From the NCBI GenBank assembly GCA_903840415.1, contig CAIMFY010000063.1, positions 41,415 through 105,414 of the forward strand: a stretch of DNA of 64,000 nt. The letters are read 5' to 3'. The position numbers and the translations under genes were made by a program. The DNA comes from an uncultured Opitutia bacterium (lineage in GTDB: Bacteria > Verrucomicrobiota > Verrucomicrobiia > Opitutales > Opitutaceae). Within the stretch, counting starts at the first letter, position 1. Every line of letters begins with the position of its first letter. Below the pieces are notes generated by a model that worked only from the letters and a program-made list of their open reading frames with translations, was not told where the DNA came from and searched no databases. Below, in pieces: positions 17,826-27,647 of the stretch.

Positions 17826-19358
17826 GTGAATCCGCCTCCCGCCCGGGCCGAAAATCCTTTTACCGCGACCATGCCCTGGCCGTCCGCTCAGCGAAGCCTG
17901 ATTGTTATCGTCGCGCTCATTGCTGGCGGGCTCGCGGTGGTCGCGTGGCAGGCGGAGGAACACGCGCGATTCAAACAGGCCGCGGAGCAGGCCCTGATCA
18001 ACCGCGGGCGCGACATCACCTCGACGCTCGGCGTGGTCGTGCGCTCGCAACGCCGCTTCGGCCTCGTCGTCTCGAAGGAGCGCATCGAATCCTCGTTGCA
18101 GGACATGATTCGCCCCGAGGAACTCGAATCGATCGCGATCCTCGGCGCCACCGGCGAGACGATCGCGAGCGCCGGCCAGCCGGTCGATCTCTCGCCTGAG
18201 GTGCTGCGCACCCGCGCCGTGCTCTGGCGCGACCACTCGCTGACGATCATGAACCTCATGGATCTCGGTCCCAGCGGCACCGACGATGGTTCCCGCCCGC
18301 CCGCCGCCATCGTCGTGGCCGACGAGCGCATGTCCCGCGCCTTTCGCCCCTCGGCCAGCCGCCGCCAAAACGATTCGCGGCTGGCGTCCGCCGACACACC
18401 GGCCGTCGCTGCGCCCGCCGATCCGTCTGCCCGCCCGCTGTTCAGCCGGCCGTCGTGGATGTCGAAAGAGGAATATGATACGGTGATTCAGAAGCAGGGT
18501 GTACACAGCTTGGTGATCGCGCTTTCGACGGACCAAATGACCCGCGCGGTGCAGGGCGACTTATTGCTGCGTTCGCTGGTCAGCCTGCTGGCGATGGGCG
18601 GCGCCGTCGTCTCCAGCATGGCGTGGCGCAACATGGCCAAAACCACCGAACTCCAAATCCGGCTCGTCAAAGCGGGTGAAACCAACGCCCATCTCAAGGA
18701 AATGAATTTCGCCGCCGCTGGCCTCGCGCATGAGACGCGCAATCCGCTCAACCTCATCCGCGGGTTGGCGCAAATGATCGCGATGCAGGCGGAGGCACCG
18801 CCCAAGCTCAAGGAACACGCCTCCACGATCATCGAGGAGGCGGATCGCGTGACGGTGCAGTTGAACGAGTTCATCAACTACTCAAAACCCCGCGAAGCAC
18901 ACCTCGCGCCGGTGGAAGTCCGGCGGCTCGTCGCCGATGTCGCCCGCACTCTCGTGCCCGACATCGAGGAAAAACAAATTCAGCTTGTGCAGCCGGAGTC
19001 GCCGCTCGTCATCGCGGCCGATGAACAATTACTCCGGCAGGCGCTGTTCAATCTCCTGCTCAACGCCGTGCAGGCCGTGGCCCCGGGCGGCCGGGTCGCG
19101 ATTCGCCTGCAGGCAACGCCCGACGCGCCCGAAGCGACGCTCGAAATCGCCGACGATGGTCCCGGCGTCCCGCCCGCCGAGTGCCAGAATATTTTCAAAC
19201 CCTACATGACAATGAGGCCCGGCGGCGTCGGCCTCGGCCTGGCGATCGTCCAGCAGATCGCGGCGGCGCATCATTGGGAAATCGCGTGTGCGGCCAACGA
19301 GCCGCGTGGTGCGCTGTTTCGCCTCAGCCATCTCAAAGTCTCCGCTCCCGCTGCATGA
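17826..19358 (+). CDS. Membrane sensor histidine kinase of the NtrB/ZraS type
   Basis: 510 residues from a GTG; an ATG at 17871 would shorten it by 15. A membrane helix (SLIVIVALIAGGLAVVAW) is followed by an extracytoplasmic sensor region (about 35-235) of unknown ligand. A second helix follows (LLRSLVSLLAMGGAVVSS). The kinase core has the phospho-His in AAGLAHETRNPLNL, an N box (NLLLNAVQAV), DDGPGVPP and GVGLGLAI. The LAHETRNPLN box and the gene order with an NtrC-type regulator are typical of sigma-54 systems. It begins 10 bases after the secretin gene and overlaps the regulator as ATGA, so it is part of the T2SS operon. Confidence 0.93.
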   Translation: MNPPPARAENPFTATMPWPSAQRSLIVIVALIAGGLAVVAWQAEEHARFKQAAEQALINRGRDITSTLGVVVRSQRRFGLVVSKERIESSLQDMIRPEELESIAILGATGETIASAGQPVDLSPEVLRTRAVLWRDHSLTIMNLMDLGPSGTDDGSRPPAAIVVADERMSRAFRPSASRRQNDSRLASADTPAVAAPADPSARPLFSRPSWMSKEEYDTVIQKQGVHSLVIALSTDQMTRAVQGDLLLRSLVSLLAMGGAVVSSMAWRNMAKTTELQIRLVKAGETNAHLKEMNFAAAGLAHETRNPLNLIRGLAQMIAMQAEAPPKLKEHASTIIEEADRVTVQLNEFINYSKPREAHLAPVEVRRLVADVARTLVPDIEEKQIQLVQPESPLVIAADEQLLRQALFNLLLNAVQAVAPGGRVAIRLQATPDAPEATLEIADDGPGVPPAECQNIFKPYMTMRPGGVGLGLAIVQQIAAAHHWEIACAANEPRGALFRLSHLKVSAPAA

Positions 19359-20710
19359 AAGACGCCTTCGCAGCTCCGGCGCCCATCCTCATCGTCGATG
19401 ACGATCGCAGCCAGCGCAGCTTGCTCGAGACGTTTCTCCACGCGCACGGCTACCGCACGCAGTCCGCCGCCTCGGGCGAGGAAGCGCTGCAGATGCTGGA
19501 GCAGGGCACCTTCGTCATGATGATCAGCGATGTTCGCATGCCCGGCATCTCCGGGATCGAGACGTTGCGCCGCGTGCGGCAGAACCATCCCACGTTGCCG
19601 GTGCTTCTCGTCACGGCGTTTGCCGACATCCGCAGCGCCGTCGCCGCGATGCGCGATGGTGCGGTCAACTACCTCGCCAAGCCTTTCGATCTGGACGAAC
19701 TCATCTCGTCCGTGCAGTTCGCCACCGAGCGGCGCGGCGAGGTGCCCGTCCCGGCGCAAAATACCGGCCGGCTCCCGCCCGGTGTCATCACCTGCAGCCC
19801 GCTGATTCAGGCCGTGTTTCGCGATGCCGCCGTGATCGCGCCGTCCGAGACGCGCGTGCTGATCACCGGAGAAAGCGGCGTCGGAAAAGAAGTAGTCGCC
19901 GAGATGATTCACGCGTGGAGCCCGCGCGCCGCCGCCTCACTCGTCAAAGTAAACTGCGCCGCGATTCCGGAAAATCTCCTTGAGAGCGAACTCTTCGGTC
20001 ACGAAAAAGGCTCGTTCACCGGTGCGACGAACCAGCGCATGGGCCGGTTCGAGGAAGCCAACGGCGGCACCATTTTCCTCGACGAGATCGGCGAACTGCC
20101 GCCGCCGCTTCAGGCGAAACTCCTGCGCGTGATCCACGATGGCACGTTTCACCGCGTCGGCTCGAACCGCGATCTCCACACGGATGCGCGCGTGCTTGCC
20201 GCGACTAACCGCGATCTTGAGGCGCAGATCGCCGCGGGGTTGTTTCGCGAGGATCTGTTTTACCGGCTCAACGTGATGGAGATTCACGTGCCGCCGCTGC
20301 GGGAGCGGCCGGAAGACATCGTCCCGCTGGCCACGCATTTCATCGAAAAATTCTCCCGGCAGAAACCCCGGTTTTCCGCCACAGTGTCGGCGAGTTTGAC
20401 GCGCTACCGCTGGCCGGGAAACGTCCGCGAACTCCGCAATGCGATGGAGCGCGCCGCGCTTCTTTCGCGCGGCGAGATCGTCCTGCCCGAACACTTGCCG
20501 GGCCGCATCATGACCGGCGCCGCCGCGACCACCGACCTCGGCGAGGCCCAGCACCTCGAGCAGATCGAGCGCGACGCGATCCTGAAGGCGCTGCGCAAAA
20601 ATAAATTCAACCGCACCGAGACTGCGAAAGAGTTGGCCATCAGTCGCCGTGCGCTCACCTACAAACTCCAGCGCCTGCGCGCCGAAGGCGTGCCCATCGA
20701 TCCGGTGTAG
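19355..20710 (+). CDS. Sigma-54-dependent response regulator (NtrC family)
   Basis: 451 residues. The receiver domain (about 10-125) has IVDDDRSQ, the phospho-Asp in MISDVRMPG and the Lys in LAKPF. The AAA+ domain (about 145-380) has Walker A GESGVGKE (near 172), the sigma-54 contact loop as GSFTGA (near 219), Walker B FLDEIGEL and the R finger region. A C-terminal Fis-type helix-turn-helix ([20 protein letters not shown]) binds DNA. As GAFTGA-type loops only serve sigma-54 polymerase, and a consensus sigma-54 promoter sits at the head of this operon, autoregulation is the simplest model. The loop has Ser in place of Ala at its second position, a known natural variant. Confidence 0.95.
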   Translation: MKDAFAAPAPILIVDDDRSQRSLLETFLHAHGYRTQSAASGEEALQMLEQGTFVMMISDVRMPGISGIETLRRVRQNHPTLPVLLVTAFADIRSAVAAMRDGAVNYLAKPFDLDELISSVQFATERRGEVPVPAQNTGRLPPGVITCSPLIQAVFRDAAVIAPSETRVLITGESGVGKEVVAEMIHAWSPRAAASLVKVNCAAIPENLLESELFGHEKGSFTGATNQRMGRFEEANGGTIFLDEIGELPPPLQAKLLRVIHDGTFHRVGSNRDLHTDARVLAATNRDLEAQIAAGLFREDLFYRLNVMEIHVPPLRERPEDIVPLATHFIEKFSRQKPRFSATVSASLTRYRWPGNVRELRNAMERAALLSRGEIVLPEHLPGRIMTGAAATTDLGEAQHLEQIERDAILKALRKNKFNRTETAKELAISRRALTYKLQRLRAEGVPIDPV

Positions 20711-20715
20711 GTGCG

Positions 20716-20730
20716 AACGGCTCCGCCGTT
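20716..20730 (+). terminator. Weak hairpin between convergent genes
   Basis: AACGGC and GCCGTT form a 6-bp stem around a 3-base loop, followed by a short TTTC. It lies just after the regulator stop and before the stop of the convergent AsmA-like gene. The T tract is too short for a convincing intrinsic terminator. Confidence 0.3.
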
Positions 20731-20735
20731 TCGGA

Positions 20736-23700
20736 TCAGTTGCTTTTCTTCGCCGGTTCCGGTTTCAGCGGCGCGGCGGCCTTCACCAGAAGTTCGCGCC
20801 ACTCGGTTGAGTCGAGTTGTGTCGCGGTGCCGCCGAAATGGACGCGTTGATTGAGCAGCGTGTAACCGTCGGCATCCTTTTGGGTGGAGAGCACACCGGC
20901 CTCAGTCAGGAGTTCGGCGGGATGGCCGCGAAAACCAAACTGCAAATCCAGACTGAGCGGCCGCTCGCCAAACGAGCAAATTTTCGCCGCCGCGACCTGT
21001 CCCGAGCCAGTCACACGTTCGTTCGGTGCGCTCAGCACCACGTCGACGAGGAGCAGGCTGCCGTCCGCGGCGCGAATCGCGGTGAAGGCGAGGTGTTCGT
21101 AGCGAAACTCCGCGGTCGCGTAGGTGAAGTTGAGGATCGCCTCGGTGTTTTTGCCGAGGGGATTTTTTTCCGTCTGGAGAATGTTCGACTTGGTTTTCAT
21201 CAGCGTGCCAAACACCGAGCCGACCGTGCCGAGCGCATCCTTTACCGGCGTCGGCGCCTCCGTGATCGAGTTGGCCACCTTGGCTTGCAGGAGGGTGGTG
21301 CTGCCGCCGTTTCCAAGACTGGTCAGGCGAAACTCTTCCCGGGTGCGACGCGAGAGATCGGCGAGGGTGCGACCGTCGCCGGTAAGCGTGGCGGCGACGG
21401 CGAAGTGGCCGCGGAGCAGCGGTTCGCGGCCTCGCGGCGGCGGGCCGATCAAAATCGCGGCATCGAGGTCTTCGACCGTGGCGGTGGCGTTGGTCGTGTA
21501 GGGAGATTCAGCGGCGGCATCGAACGTGACGGCGCCCTCCGCCCGCATCAGTCGATCCTGGTGAAACGCCCCGCGGCCGCCCTCCAGTTTGATCGCGCCG
21601 TGATCGAGAAATAGCGTGCCGCCCACGTTCAGGAAATTGTGGCCCCACGCCGTCATCCGGCCGAAGTCGAGGCCCACGCGGCCCACCCAGTCGCCCCAGA
21701 ACGGCACCGAATCGCGCGCGTTCGCCGTAACCGAAAGTTCAGGACCGGTCGATCGTCCGACGGCGGTCAGCGGCGCGGCGACGAGCGCGAGGTGAGTGAG
21801 AGTGACGCGTTCGCCGGTGAGATTGAGCACCAACCGCCCGCCTTTGGCGGGACTGGCCCAATTTCCTTCCGCCGAAAATTCCGACCGATTGGTCCCGAGC
21901 GCGATCTTGATCGGTGCGAAGAATGTGGCCCGGCCATTCGGATCGGCGTTGACGTGGAGGCTGCCGCCGAGCGTGTGCGTCGGATCGCGGCCGACCACAG
22001 TGAACTTGTTTTCCGCATTCAGCCATGAACCGGTGAGCACGGTGAATTCACCCGAGGCGGTGCGCCCGGCATGGCCGCCGAGCGCCGCCAGCGCGGGTTG
22101 CGCGGCGAGAGCGATGAGGTCGGCGGTCCACTCGCCAGAAAGCTTGATCGGCTTGCCGCCGTCGGCAGGTTGGGCGGCGGTCGCCTCGATCGTCGCGAGG
22201 TGCTGGCCGGCGCAGGCGAGAATCAGGGGCGCCGCTTGCACCTGCCAGCCTTGCGGGGAGATTTTCGCGAGGAACGCGAGCGATAGATCGAGGTCGCGAC
22301 CAAGAATTTTTTCGCCACGGCGCACGGCGACGCCGAGCGCGGTGAGCGGTGCTTTCGCACGCAGGGTGATTCCATCGGCTCCGGCGTGCGCGATGAAATC
22401 GCCGGTCACCTCGCCGCCGCTGGTGTTGAGTCCATCCGGTGAACCGAAAATCCACGCCAGCGGCAAACCCGGGAGCGAGCCGGCCAGCCAATCCGCCTGA
22501 GCGTCAGCCACGCGCAGATCGCCGGTCGTCTCGTCGACCGTGAACGGTTGCAACGCCTGCGCGATCACCGCGGGCTGGGCGCCGGCGAGAGAGGCGTTGA
22601 GCCGGTCGAAGCGGAGGGTGTTGCTGCTGTGCGTGGCGCTGAAATCGGTGGTGAGTGTCACGGTGCCGAGCCGATCGAGCGGCGTGGCGAGTTCGCCGAG
22701 TCGGCTGGCGACGGTGACGAGGTGGCCGGTGGCGCGGACGCGGGTGAATGCCGCGTCGGTTTCAAACTCGCCGGCGCCGGTGGTGGCGACAGCGGGCAGA
22801 TTTTTTTGCGGGAAAAACGGCGCCAGATCGGAATCGCGGAGATCGATTTTCCACGTGCCGGCGGGTGCGCGGGTCGTCGCGGGCAACCGGGCGGCGACGG
22901 TCGCGAGCGGGCGTTCACTACGGTTGAGTGTGATAATGTAAGTCTCGTCGTGCGCCGCGTCCGCCGCCGTCAACACCACGGTCGCGCTCAGGCCGTCGGG
23001 CAGCGGCCGACCCTTTGCCGCCAGATCGGCGGTGAGGGCGAGGCGTTGCGGCGCCCGGCCGGCATCCAGCGCGACGACGAGCCGTCCGTGGACCAAAAGA
23101 TCTGCGGCTGAACGCCCGTGTTCTTCGATCGGAATGGACGTCTCAATCGTGAACGCCCCTTCGCGGCCAGCGCCGAGCCTGCCACCTTTGACTATCACGT
23201 GCACGCCGGTCGGATCGCGGCCCGGGCCGGCGGGAATCAGGAGGTCGCCTTCCAAATCCACTTCGTCGATCGTCACCTCGGGCGGAAACGTCCAGCCGGC
23301 TAAGAGTTGATGAAAGAGGAGCGTCGTTTGGAGCGCGGAATTCGCTGGCGCTAGAGGCGGGGTGGTCGGTGCGGCGGTGCTGGCGGGTTGGGCGGGAGGG
23401 AGCGGCGGCTTGATCGTGGTGGCTGTGGCGTTGCTCAGGTCGAGGGTCCAGCCTTTGGCGATGAGGCGGTGGATTTCGATTTTCTTTTCCCACACGGCGC
23501 GTTTGAGCGGCAGCAGGGCTTGGAGCGACGGCAGCGTGAGCGTGGCGCCGTTGACGGCCAGCGTGAGGTCGTGGGCCTCAAGATCGCCGGTGCCGGCAGC
23601 GAGGGAGCCGAGGGAGGCATGCAGATCGGGGTGCCGGTCTAGCGTCGCCTGCGCGATCCAGGTTTGCACGGTGGGATTGAACGCGGCCGCCACCAGCAGG

Positions 23701-23756
23701 GCGGCTAGCGCGATCACCAGGGCAAGGACGAACAGGAAGCGTCGGAGGAATCTCAA
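20736..23756 (-). CDS. Large AsmA-like envelope protein
   Basis: 1006 residues: an N-terminal membrane helix (FLRRFLFVLALVIALAALLVAAAF) and a very long periplasmic region of beta-strand repeats rich in Ala, Thr, Asp and Leu, with VEDLDAAILIGPPPRG and a conserved-looking C-terminal part (FRYEHLAFTAIRAADGSLLL; RVTGSGQV). This layout is that of AsmA/TamB/YhdP-like proteins, which bridge the periplasm and move lipid or help outer-membrane assembly. The exact branch cannot be given from sequence alone. It is convergent with the T2SS operon and stands alone. A C-terminal KPEPAKKSN tail is charged. Confidence 0.75.
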   Translation of the reverse strand: MRFLRRFLFVLALVIALAALLVAAAFNPTVQTWIAQATLDRHPDLHASLGSLAAGTGDLEAHDLTLAVNGATLTLPSLQALLPLKRAVWEKKIEIHRLIAKGWTLDLSNATATTIKPPLPPAQPASTAAPTTPPLAPANSALQTTLLFHQLLAGWTFPPEVTIDEVDLEGDLLIPAGPGRDPTGVHVIVKGGRLGAGREGAFTIETSIPIEEHGRSAADLLVHGRLVVALDAGRAPQRLALTADLAAKGRPLPDGLSATVVLTAADAAHDETYIITLNRSERPLATVAARLPATTRAPAGTWKIDLRDSDLAPFFPQKNLPAVATTGAGEFETDAAFTRVRATGHLVTVASRLGELATPLDRLGTVTLTTDFSATHSSNTLRFDRLNASLAGAQPAVIAQALQPFTVDETTGDLRVADAQADWLAGSLPGLPLAWIFGSPDGLNTSGGEVTGDFIAHAGADGITLRAKAPLTALGVAVRRGEKILGRDLDLSLAFLAKISPQGWQVQAAPLILACAGQHLATIEATAAQPADGGKPIKLSGEWTADLIALAAQPALAALGGHAGRTASGEFTVLTGSWLNAENKFTVVGRDPTHTLGGSLHVNADPNGRATFFAPIKIALGTNRSEFSAEGNWASPAKGGRLVLNLTGERVTLTHLALVAAPLTAVGRSTGPELSVTANARDSVPFWGDWVGRVGLDFGRMTAWGHNFLNVGGTLFLDHGAIKLEGGRGAFHQDRLMRAEGAVTFDAAAESPYTTNATATVEDLDAAILIGPPPRGREPLLRGHFAVAATLTGDGRTLADLSRRTREEFRLTSLGNGGSTTLLQAKVANSITEAPTPVKDALGTVGSVFGTLMKTKSNILQTEKNPLGKNTEAILNFTYATAEFRYEHLAFTAIRAADGSLLLVDVVLSAPNERVTGSGQVAAAKICSFGERPLSLDLQFGFRGHPAELLTEAGVLSTQKDADGYTLLNQRVHFGGTATQLDSTEWRELLVKAAAPLKPEPAKKSN

Positions 23757-23855
23757 GCGGAAGGGCGAACGTTCAGACCAAGCTCATCAGCCGGTGTGCC
23801 ATCGAAGTGCAGCGAGGCACGGACGGAGCCGCGCGCCGGTTGGCAGCGGGGCGCG

Positions 23856-24167
23856 TCAGGTCGGCAGTGCCACGCGCCGCTCGGCCGGCTCCGGATGCTG
23901 CCGGTAAAACAGCGCGGTGTGTCCGACGGCGCCGGCACACACGCAGCGGCCGGCGTCGGCGACTTGCGCGCAGAGCGCCGGGCGTTCGGTGCGATCGGCG
24001 CCGAGGAAGCGGAGTTTCACGAGTTCGTGGGCGCGGAGTTGCTGCTGCAATTCGAGAAGAAATTCTGGCGTGAGGCCGCCCTTGCCGAGCTTGAGCGACG
24101 CTTCGAGCTTCTGGCCGAGCCCGCGAAGGAAGGATTTCTGCGCGCCCGTGAGCGGGAAGTCATACAT
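23856..24167 (-). CDS. yhbY: YhbY/CRM-domain RNA-binding protein
   Basis: 103 residues. The CRM fold is visible: LTGAQKSFLRGLGQKLEASL, then KLGKGGLTPEFLLELQQQL and HELVKLRFL, with the conserved G-K-G-G-L turn. YhbY-type proteins associate with the pre-50S ribosome and RNA. The usual third part is rather divergent (CVCAGAVGHTALFYR, close to the normal 'VG...LYR'). Stand-alone gene, about 100 bases upstream of the AsmA-like gene and on the same strand. Confidence 0.85.
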   Translation of the reverse strand: MYDFPLTGAQKSFLRGLGQKLEASLKLGKGGLTPEFLLELQQQLRAHELVKLRFLGADRTERPALCAQVADAGRCVCAGAVGHTALFYRQHPEPAERRVALPT

Positions 24168-24397
24168 GGTGCCGCTGAGCGTCGCGCGTCCGGCGGTGGC
24201 GGCAAGGTCGAATTACCCTCCTAATGGGGCGGCAAGGAATGCGCCATCTCGGCCAAGGCGTGCGAAGGATTTCCGCTGGTCGAGACGTATCTTGCGGTAT
24301 GGTTATCACTCACCCTAGGATGCCCCTCCTGCCACAGGGTTTGGATCGGCCGGCTGCCCGCACTTCCGCGGCGGCAATTTCCCGGCGGGAGTCTGGG

Positions 24398-25102
24398 ATG
24401 GGTTCATGGCGCTACAGAATGCCGAATCACACGCGCCGGGATTTCATCCTTGCGGCGCTGATCGCAGCGGGCTTTCACGCCGTGGTGTTTCTCGGCGTAG
24501 GCCGGCACCATCAGGTCCGGATCGTGCAGGAGGAAAAACTCAACGTCATCCGCATCGAAATGCCCGACCTCAAGGACCTGGAGGAACCGGAGCGCGTGGT
24601 GACGGACGAGGCGCCGCCGCCCGACGAGGGGCTCTACGCGCCGTCGTTGATGGACGCGCCCACCCGCATCGCGCTGCCGACCGATTTCGTGCAGACGATC
24701 GATTATGCCTCGCTGATCCCGCCACCGGATCTCAACGCCGCCAAGGTCTTCGTGATTCCCGAGCACATCTCGCGCGGTAAACTCGCCGAAAGCATCGGCA
24801 GCATCTTCAACCTCGCCGATCTCGATCGCGTGCCGGAGCCGATCGTGCAGCCGGCGCCGGTGTTTCCGCCGGCGCTCCGACGCGAAATCGAGGAGGCCAA
24901 GGTCACCGTCGAATTCATTGTCGATCGCGAGGGCAAGGTGCTTAGCCCGATCGTCGTCGCCTCGAGCCACGAGGGCTTCAACGACGCCGCGATGAGCGGC
25001 GTGTCGCGCTGGCGCTTCCACCCCGGCATGAAGGGCGGCCGCAAGGTCAACACCCGCATGTCCGTCCCGATCATCTTCCGCGTGGTTTCGGGCGAGAACT
25101 AA
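24398..25102 (+). CDS. TonB-family protein
   Basis: 234 residues from the ATG at 24398, chosen because GGCGGGAG lies a few bases upstream; an in-frame ATG at 24419 is the alternative. One membrane helix (FILAALIAAGFHAVVFLGVG) is followed by an acidic/proline-rich linker (PDLKDLEEPERV, EAPPPDEG). The C-terminal domain has VTVEFIVDREGKVLSP, FNDAAMSGVSRWRFHPGMKGG and a final strand, the TonB_C signature. It should span the periplasm to energise an outer-membrane receptor or act as a TonB-like stress protein; no ExbB/ExbD or receptor gene is nearby. The 230 bases upstream hold no gene. Confidence 0.85.
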   Translation: MGSWRYRMPNHTRRDFILAALIAAGFHAVVFLGVGRHHQVRIVQEEKLNVIRIEMPDLKDLEEPERVVTDEAPPPDEGLYAPSLMDAPTRIALPTDFVQTIDYASLIPPPDLNAAKVFVIPEHISRGKLAESIGSIFNLADLDRVPEPIVQPAPVFPPALRREIEEAKVTVEFIVDREGKVLSPIVVASSHEGFNDAAMSGVSRWRFHPGMKGGRKVNTRMSVPIIFRVVSGEN

Positions 25103-25109
25103 CGAAGCC

Positions 25110-25805
25110 TCAGCCGAAATAATCCAGCGGCAGCTCGCGCCACGCGCCGGGCGCGAGATCGTCAAGTTCGAGCGCGCCGAATTTTTCGCGGTGCAACGTG
25201 AGCACGGTGGCGCCACCGGCGGCCGCGAACATACGCCGCACCTGATGGTATTTTCCCTCGGTCAGCGTGACCTTGGCCTCGCGCGGCGAAATGATTTTCA
25301 ACTCCGCCGGCGCGCACGGCGCCGTCTCACCGTCGAGCGTCAGCGTGCCGCTGGCAAACCTCGCCACCAGCTCCGGCGCGAGATCGCGATCACCGGTGGC
25401 TCGGTAGATCTTCGGCACTTTGTGCTTGGGTGAGGTGAGCCGGTGCACGAGCGCCGACTGGTCGGTGAGAAGCAGCAGGCCGCTCGTGTCCTTGTCGAGC
25501 CGCCCCACGCTCGTGACGATAGGGTTGCGCCGCCGCCAACGCGCGGGGAGCAGCGAGTAGACGTTCGGGCCTTCGCGCAGCTCGTGCGAACAGACCAGCC
25601 CGAGCGGTTTGTGGAGCACGAGCAACAACCCGTCCGGATGATCGAGTGGTGCGCCGTCGACGCGGATGTCGGCGGAATTCGCCTTTGCACTGACGTCGTC
25701 CGCGACGGCACCGCGCACCGTCACCGCGCCGCTCGCGACCCAGTCGCGCGCCTCGCGGCGCGAACAATAACCGAGGTTGGCGAGGAGTTGATCGAGCCGG
25801 CGCAT
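25110..25805 (-). CDS. rsuA: 16S rRNA pseudouridine synthase RsuA-like
   Basis: 231 residues. An S4 RNA-binding domain (MRRLDQLLANLGYCSRREAR) leads to the catalytic domain with the active-site Asp in VGRLDKDTSGLLLLT. The later motif is EGKYHQVRRMFAAAGG. This is the RsuA/RluE/RluF branch; RsuA modifies one uridine of 16S rRNA, but assignment between branches is not certain. The stop is 7 bases beyond the convergent tonB-like stop. Confidence 0.88.
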   Translation of the reverse strand: MRRLDQLLANLGYCSRREARDWVASGAVTVRGAVADDVSAKANSADIRVDGAPLDHPDGLLLVLHKPLGLVCSHELREGPNVYSLLPARWRRRNPIVTSVGRLDKDTSGLLLLTDQSALVHRLTSPKHKVPKIYRATGDRDLAPELVARFASGTLTLDGETAPCAPAELKIISPREAKVTLTEGKYHQVRRMFAAAGGATVLTLHREKFGALELDDLAPGAWRELPLDYFG

Positions 25806-25863
25806 GAACCGAGGATGGCTGCAAAGAAGCGCCGCCGGCGCAAAAAGAATCGGGCGCCAGCTT

Positions 25864-26511
25864 TCAGGCGGTGCGCTGGAATTGGCGAATCACCCGCAGC
25901 AGCTCCAGCACCGCGAGCGGGACGAAAATCCAGAGCACCTGCTGCGGGAAAATCTTTCGTCCGGTGGCTTGGTGATAGGCCGCGAACGCGGCGGCGACGT
26001 AGGCGAGGCGGTGGAGTTTTTTCCAGTTCTTCCCGCCGAGCCAGCGGACAAACACGGGCAGGCTCGTGACGGCGAGAACGATGAGAATTGCGAGCGTGAT
26101 GAGGCCGGCGAGTTGAAACGGTTTCTGGAGCGCGGTCGTGAGAATTTTCGACAAGGTGGCGCCGCCGCCGTTTTCATAAACGAGGTGGGTGAGGAAATGC
26201 AGCACGCCGTAAACACACGCACTCACGCCGACGAGCCGGCGGTGGCGGTTGAGCGCGAGCGCGACGCCCCATTTTGGAAACAGCACCCGCAGCGGCGAAA
26301 ACGAAAGCACCGCCACGAGCAGCAGGCATGCGGTGAAGCCAAGGTGGTGCAGCACTAACTTTAGCGGATCGGCGAGCACGCTCGGATTGTGTGAACCGAA
26401 AATCGGCCACAACGGCCAGAGGCCGGGCAGCACGATGAGCGTCCAGATGACAGCCTTCGAGCGGAGGAGTTTTTCGAGGAAGGCCACGATCAATTTTTTA
26501 CCGGGAAGCAC
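25864..26511 (-). CDS. msrQ: MsrQ haem-binding membrane subunit (YedZ)
   Basis: 215 residues with about six hydrophobic segments and the ferric-reductase-like fold: HHLGFTACLLLVAVLSFSPL, NRHRRLVGVSACVYGVLHFL, KNWKKLHRLAYVAAAFAAYH. Conserved His residues in these helices bind haem. MsrQ passes electrons from the quinone pool to MsrP, which repairs oxidised methionine in periplasmic proteins. The msrP gene lies immediately upstream on the same strand, as usual. Confidence 0.9.
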   Translation of the reverse strand: MLPGKKLIVAFLEKLLRSKAVIWTLIVLPGLWPLWPIFGSHNPSVLADPLKLVLHHLGFTACLLLVAVLSFSPLRVLFPKWGVALALNRHRRLVGVSACVYGVLHFLTHLVYENGGGATLSKILTTALQKPFQLAGLITLAILIVLAVTSLPVFVRWLGGKNWKKLHRLAYVAAAFAAYHQATGRKIFPQQVLWIFVPLAVLELLRVIRQFQRTA

Positions 26512-26565
26512 ACGAGCGACACGAAAAGGAAAGTCCGGCTCAAATTGCGACGACAGCGTGAGAGC

Positions 26566-27531
26566 TCAATAGTTCTTCTCGAGATTCAGGCTCTGGTAGA
26601 GCGCGGCGACCTGCTTCTCGTAGCCGTTGAAGAGCAGCGTGCGCTGGCGCGAGCCGAAGACGCCGCTACCGCCGCCGATCACCCGCTCGCTCGCCTGCGA
26701 CCAGCGCGGATGATCGACGCGCGGATTCACGTTGGCGTAGAAACCATACTCGTCGGGCGCCATAATGTTCCAAGTGTTGCGCGGCTGCTTCGCGACAAAC
26801 TCGATCTTCGCGATCGATTTGGCGCCTTTGAAGCCATACTTCCACGGCGTGACGAGCCGCAGCGGCGCGCCGTTCTGGTTTGGGATTGGTTGGCCGTAGA
26901 TGCCGGTCGCGATGAAGGCCAGTTCGTTCATCGCCTCGTCGAGGCGCAGGCCTTCAACGTAGGGCCAGTCGAGCGTGCCCTCGCGCTGGCCGGGAATGTT
27001 TTTCGGATCGAGCACGGTCGTGAACTTAACGAACTTCGCCTCGGACTTTGGACCGGCGAGCGCGACCAGTTTGGCGAGCGGAAAGCCGTCCCACGGAATC
27101 ACCATAGACCACGCTTCGACGCAGCGGTGGCGGTAGATGCGCTGCTCCACGCCGCCCATTTTCGCGACGAGATCGTTGACGTCAATTTTTTGCGGCGCGT
27201 CGCACAGGCCGGAAATTTCGACGGTCCACGGCTCGGGTTTCCAATGGGCGGCATTCGGTTTCGGGTCGGCCTTGTCGGTGCCGAACTCGTAGAAATTATT
27301 GTAGCTCGTGATGAAGTCGTAGGGCGTGGGCTTGAGCGCGGCATCGCGGTAGGCGGGATTGAGCTTCGTCGGGAAGCCGCCGGTGGCCGCGAGGAGATCG
27401 CGCGCAGCGAAGGCGGCGCCGGCGACGCCGAGCGATTTCAGGAAATCGCGGCGGTGGCTCAGCCGGTAAATCTTTTCCGGCGTCGCGGCCGACTCGCGGA
27501 GGGCCCAGTCTTTCGGAGTGCGGATCAGCAT
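26566..27531 (-). CDS. msrP: MsrP periplasmic methionine sulfoxide reductase catalytic subunit (YedY)
   Basis: 321 residues. A Tat signal is visible (HRRDFLKSLGVAGAAFAA). The molybdopterin domain has the Mo-ligand Cys in YRHRCVEAWSMVIPW. Other family motifs are PWTVEISG, LDWPYVEGLRLDEAM and GAPLRLVTPWKYGFKG. With MsrQ it reduces methionine sulfoxide in exported proteins. The start at ATG 27531 gives the normal length; the frame stays open further upstream. It precedes msrQ with 54 bases between. Confidence 0.95.
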   Translation of the reverse strand: MLIRTPKDWALRESAATPEKIYRLSHRRDFLKSLGVAGAAFAARDLLAATGGFPTKLNPAYRDAALKPTPYDFITSYNNFYEFGTDKADPKPNAAHWKPEPWTVEISGLCDAPQKIDVNDLVAKMGGVEQRIYRHRCVEAWSMVIPWDGFPLAKLVALAGPKSEAKFVKFTTVLDPKNIPGQREGTLDWPYVEGLRLDEAMNELAFIATGIYGQPIPNQNGAPLRLVTPWKYGFKGAKSIAKIEFVAKQPRNTWNIMAPDEYGFYANVNPRVDHPRWSQASERVIGGGSGVFGSRQRTLLFNGYEKQVAALYQSLNLEKNY

Positions 27532-27647
27532 GGGTGGAGGAGGTGTGGTCTTCCGGCGACAGAACGAGGGAACGGCGAAAGTGCAAAGCGGTCCGCCGGT
27601 TTGGGGCCGGAGTTGCCGCGCGTTGCGCACCGCCGGGCGCACTCGCT

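Noticed and set aside
24292..24321. TTGCGG and TAGGAT with 18-bp spacing as a sigma-70 promoter of the TonB-like gene
   Set aside because: Only three and four of six bases match; such matches are common by chance.
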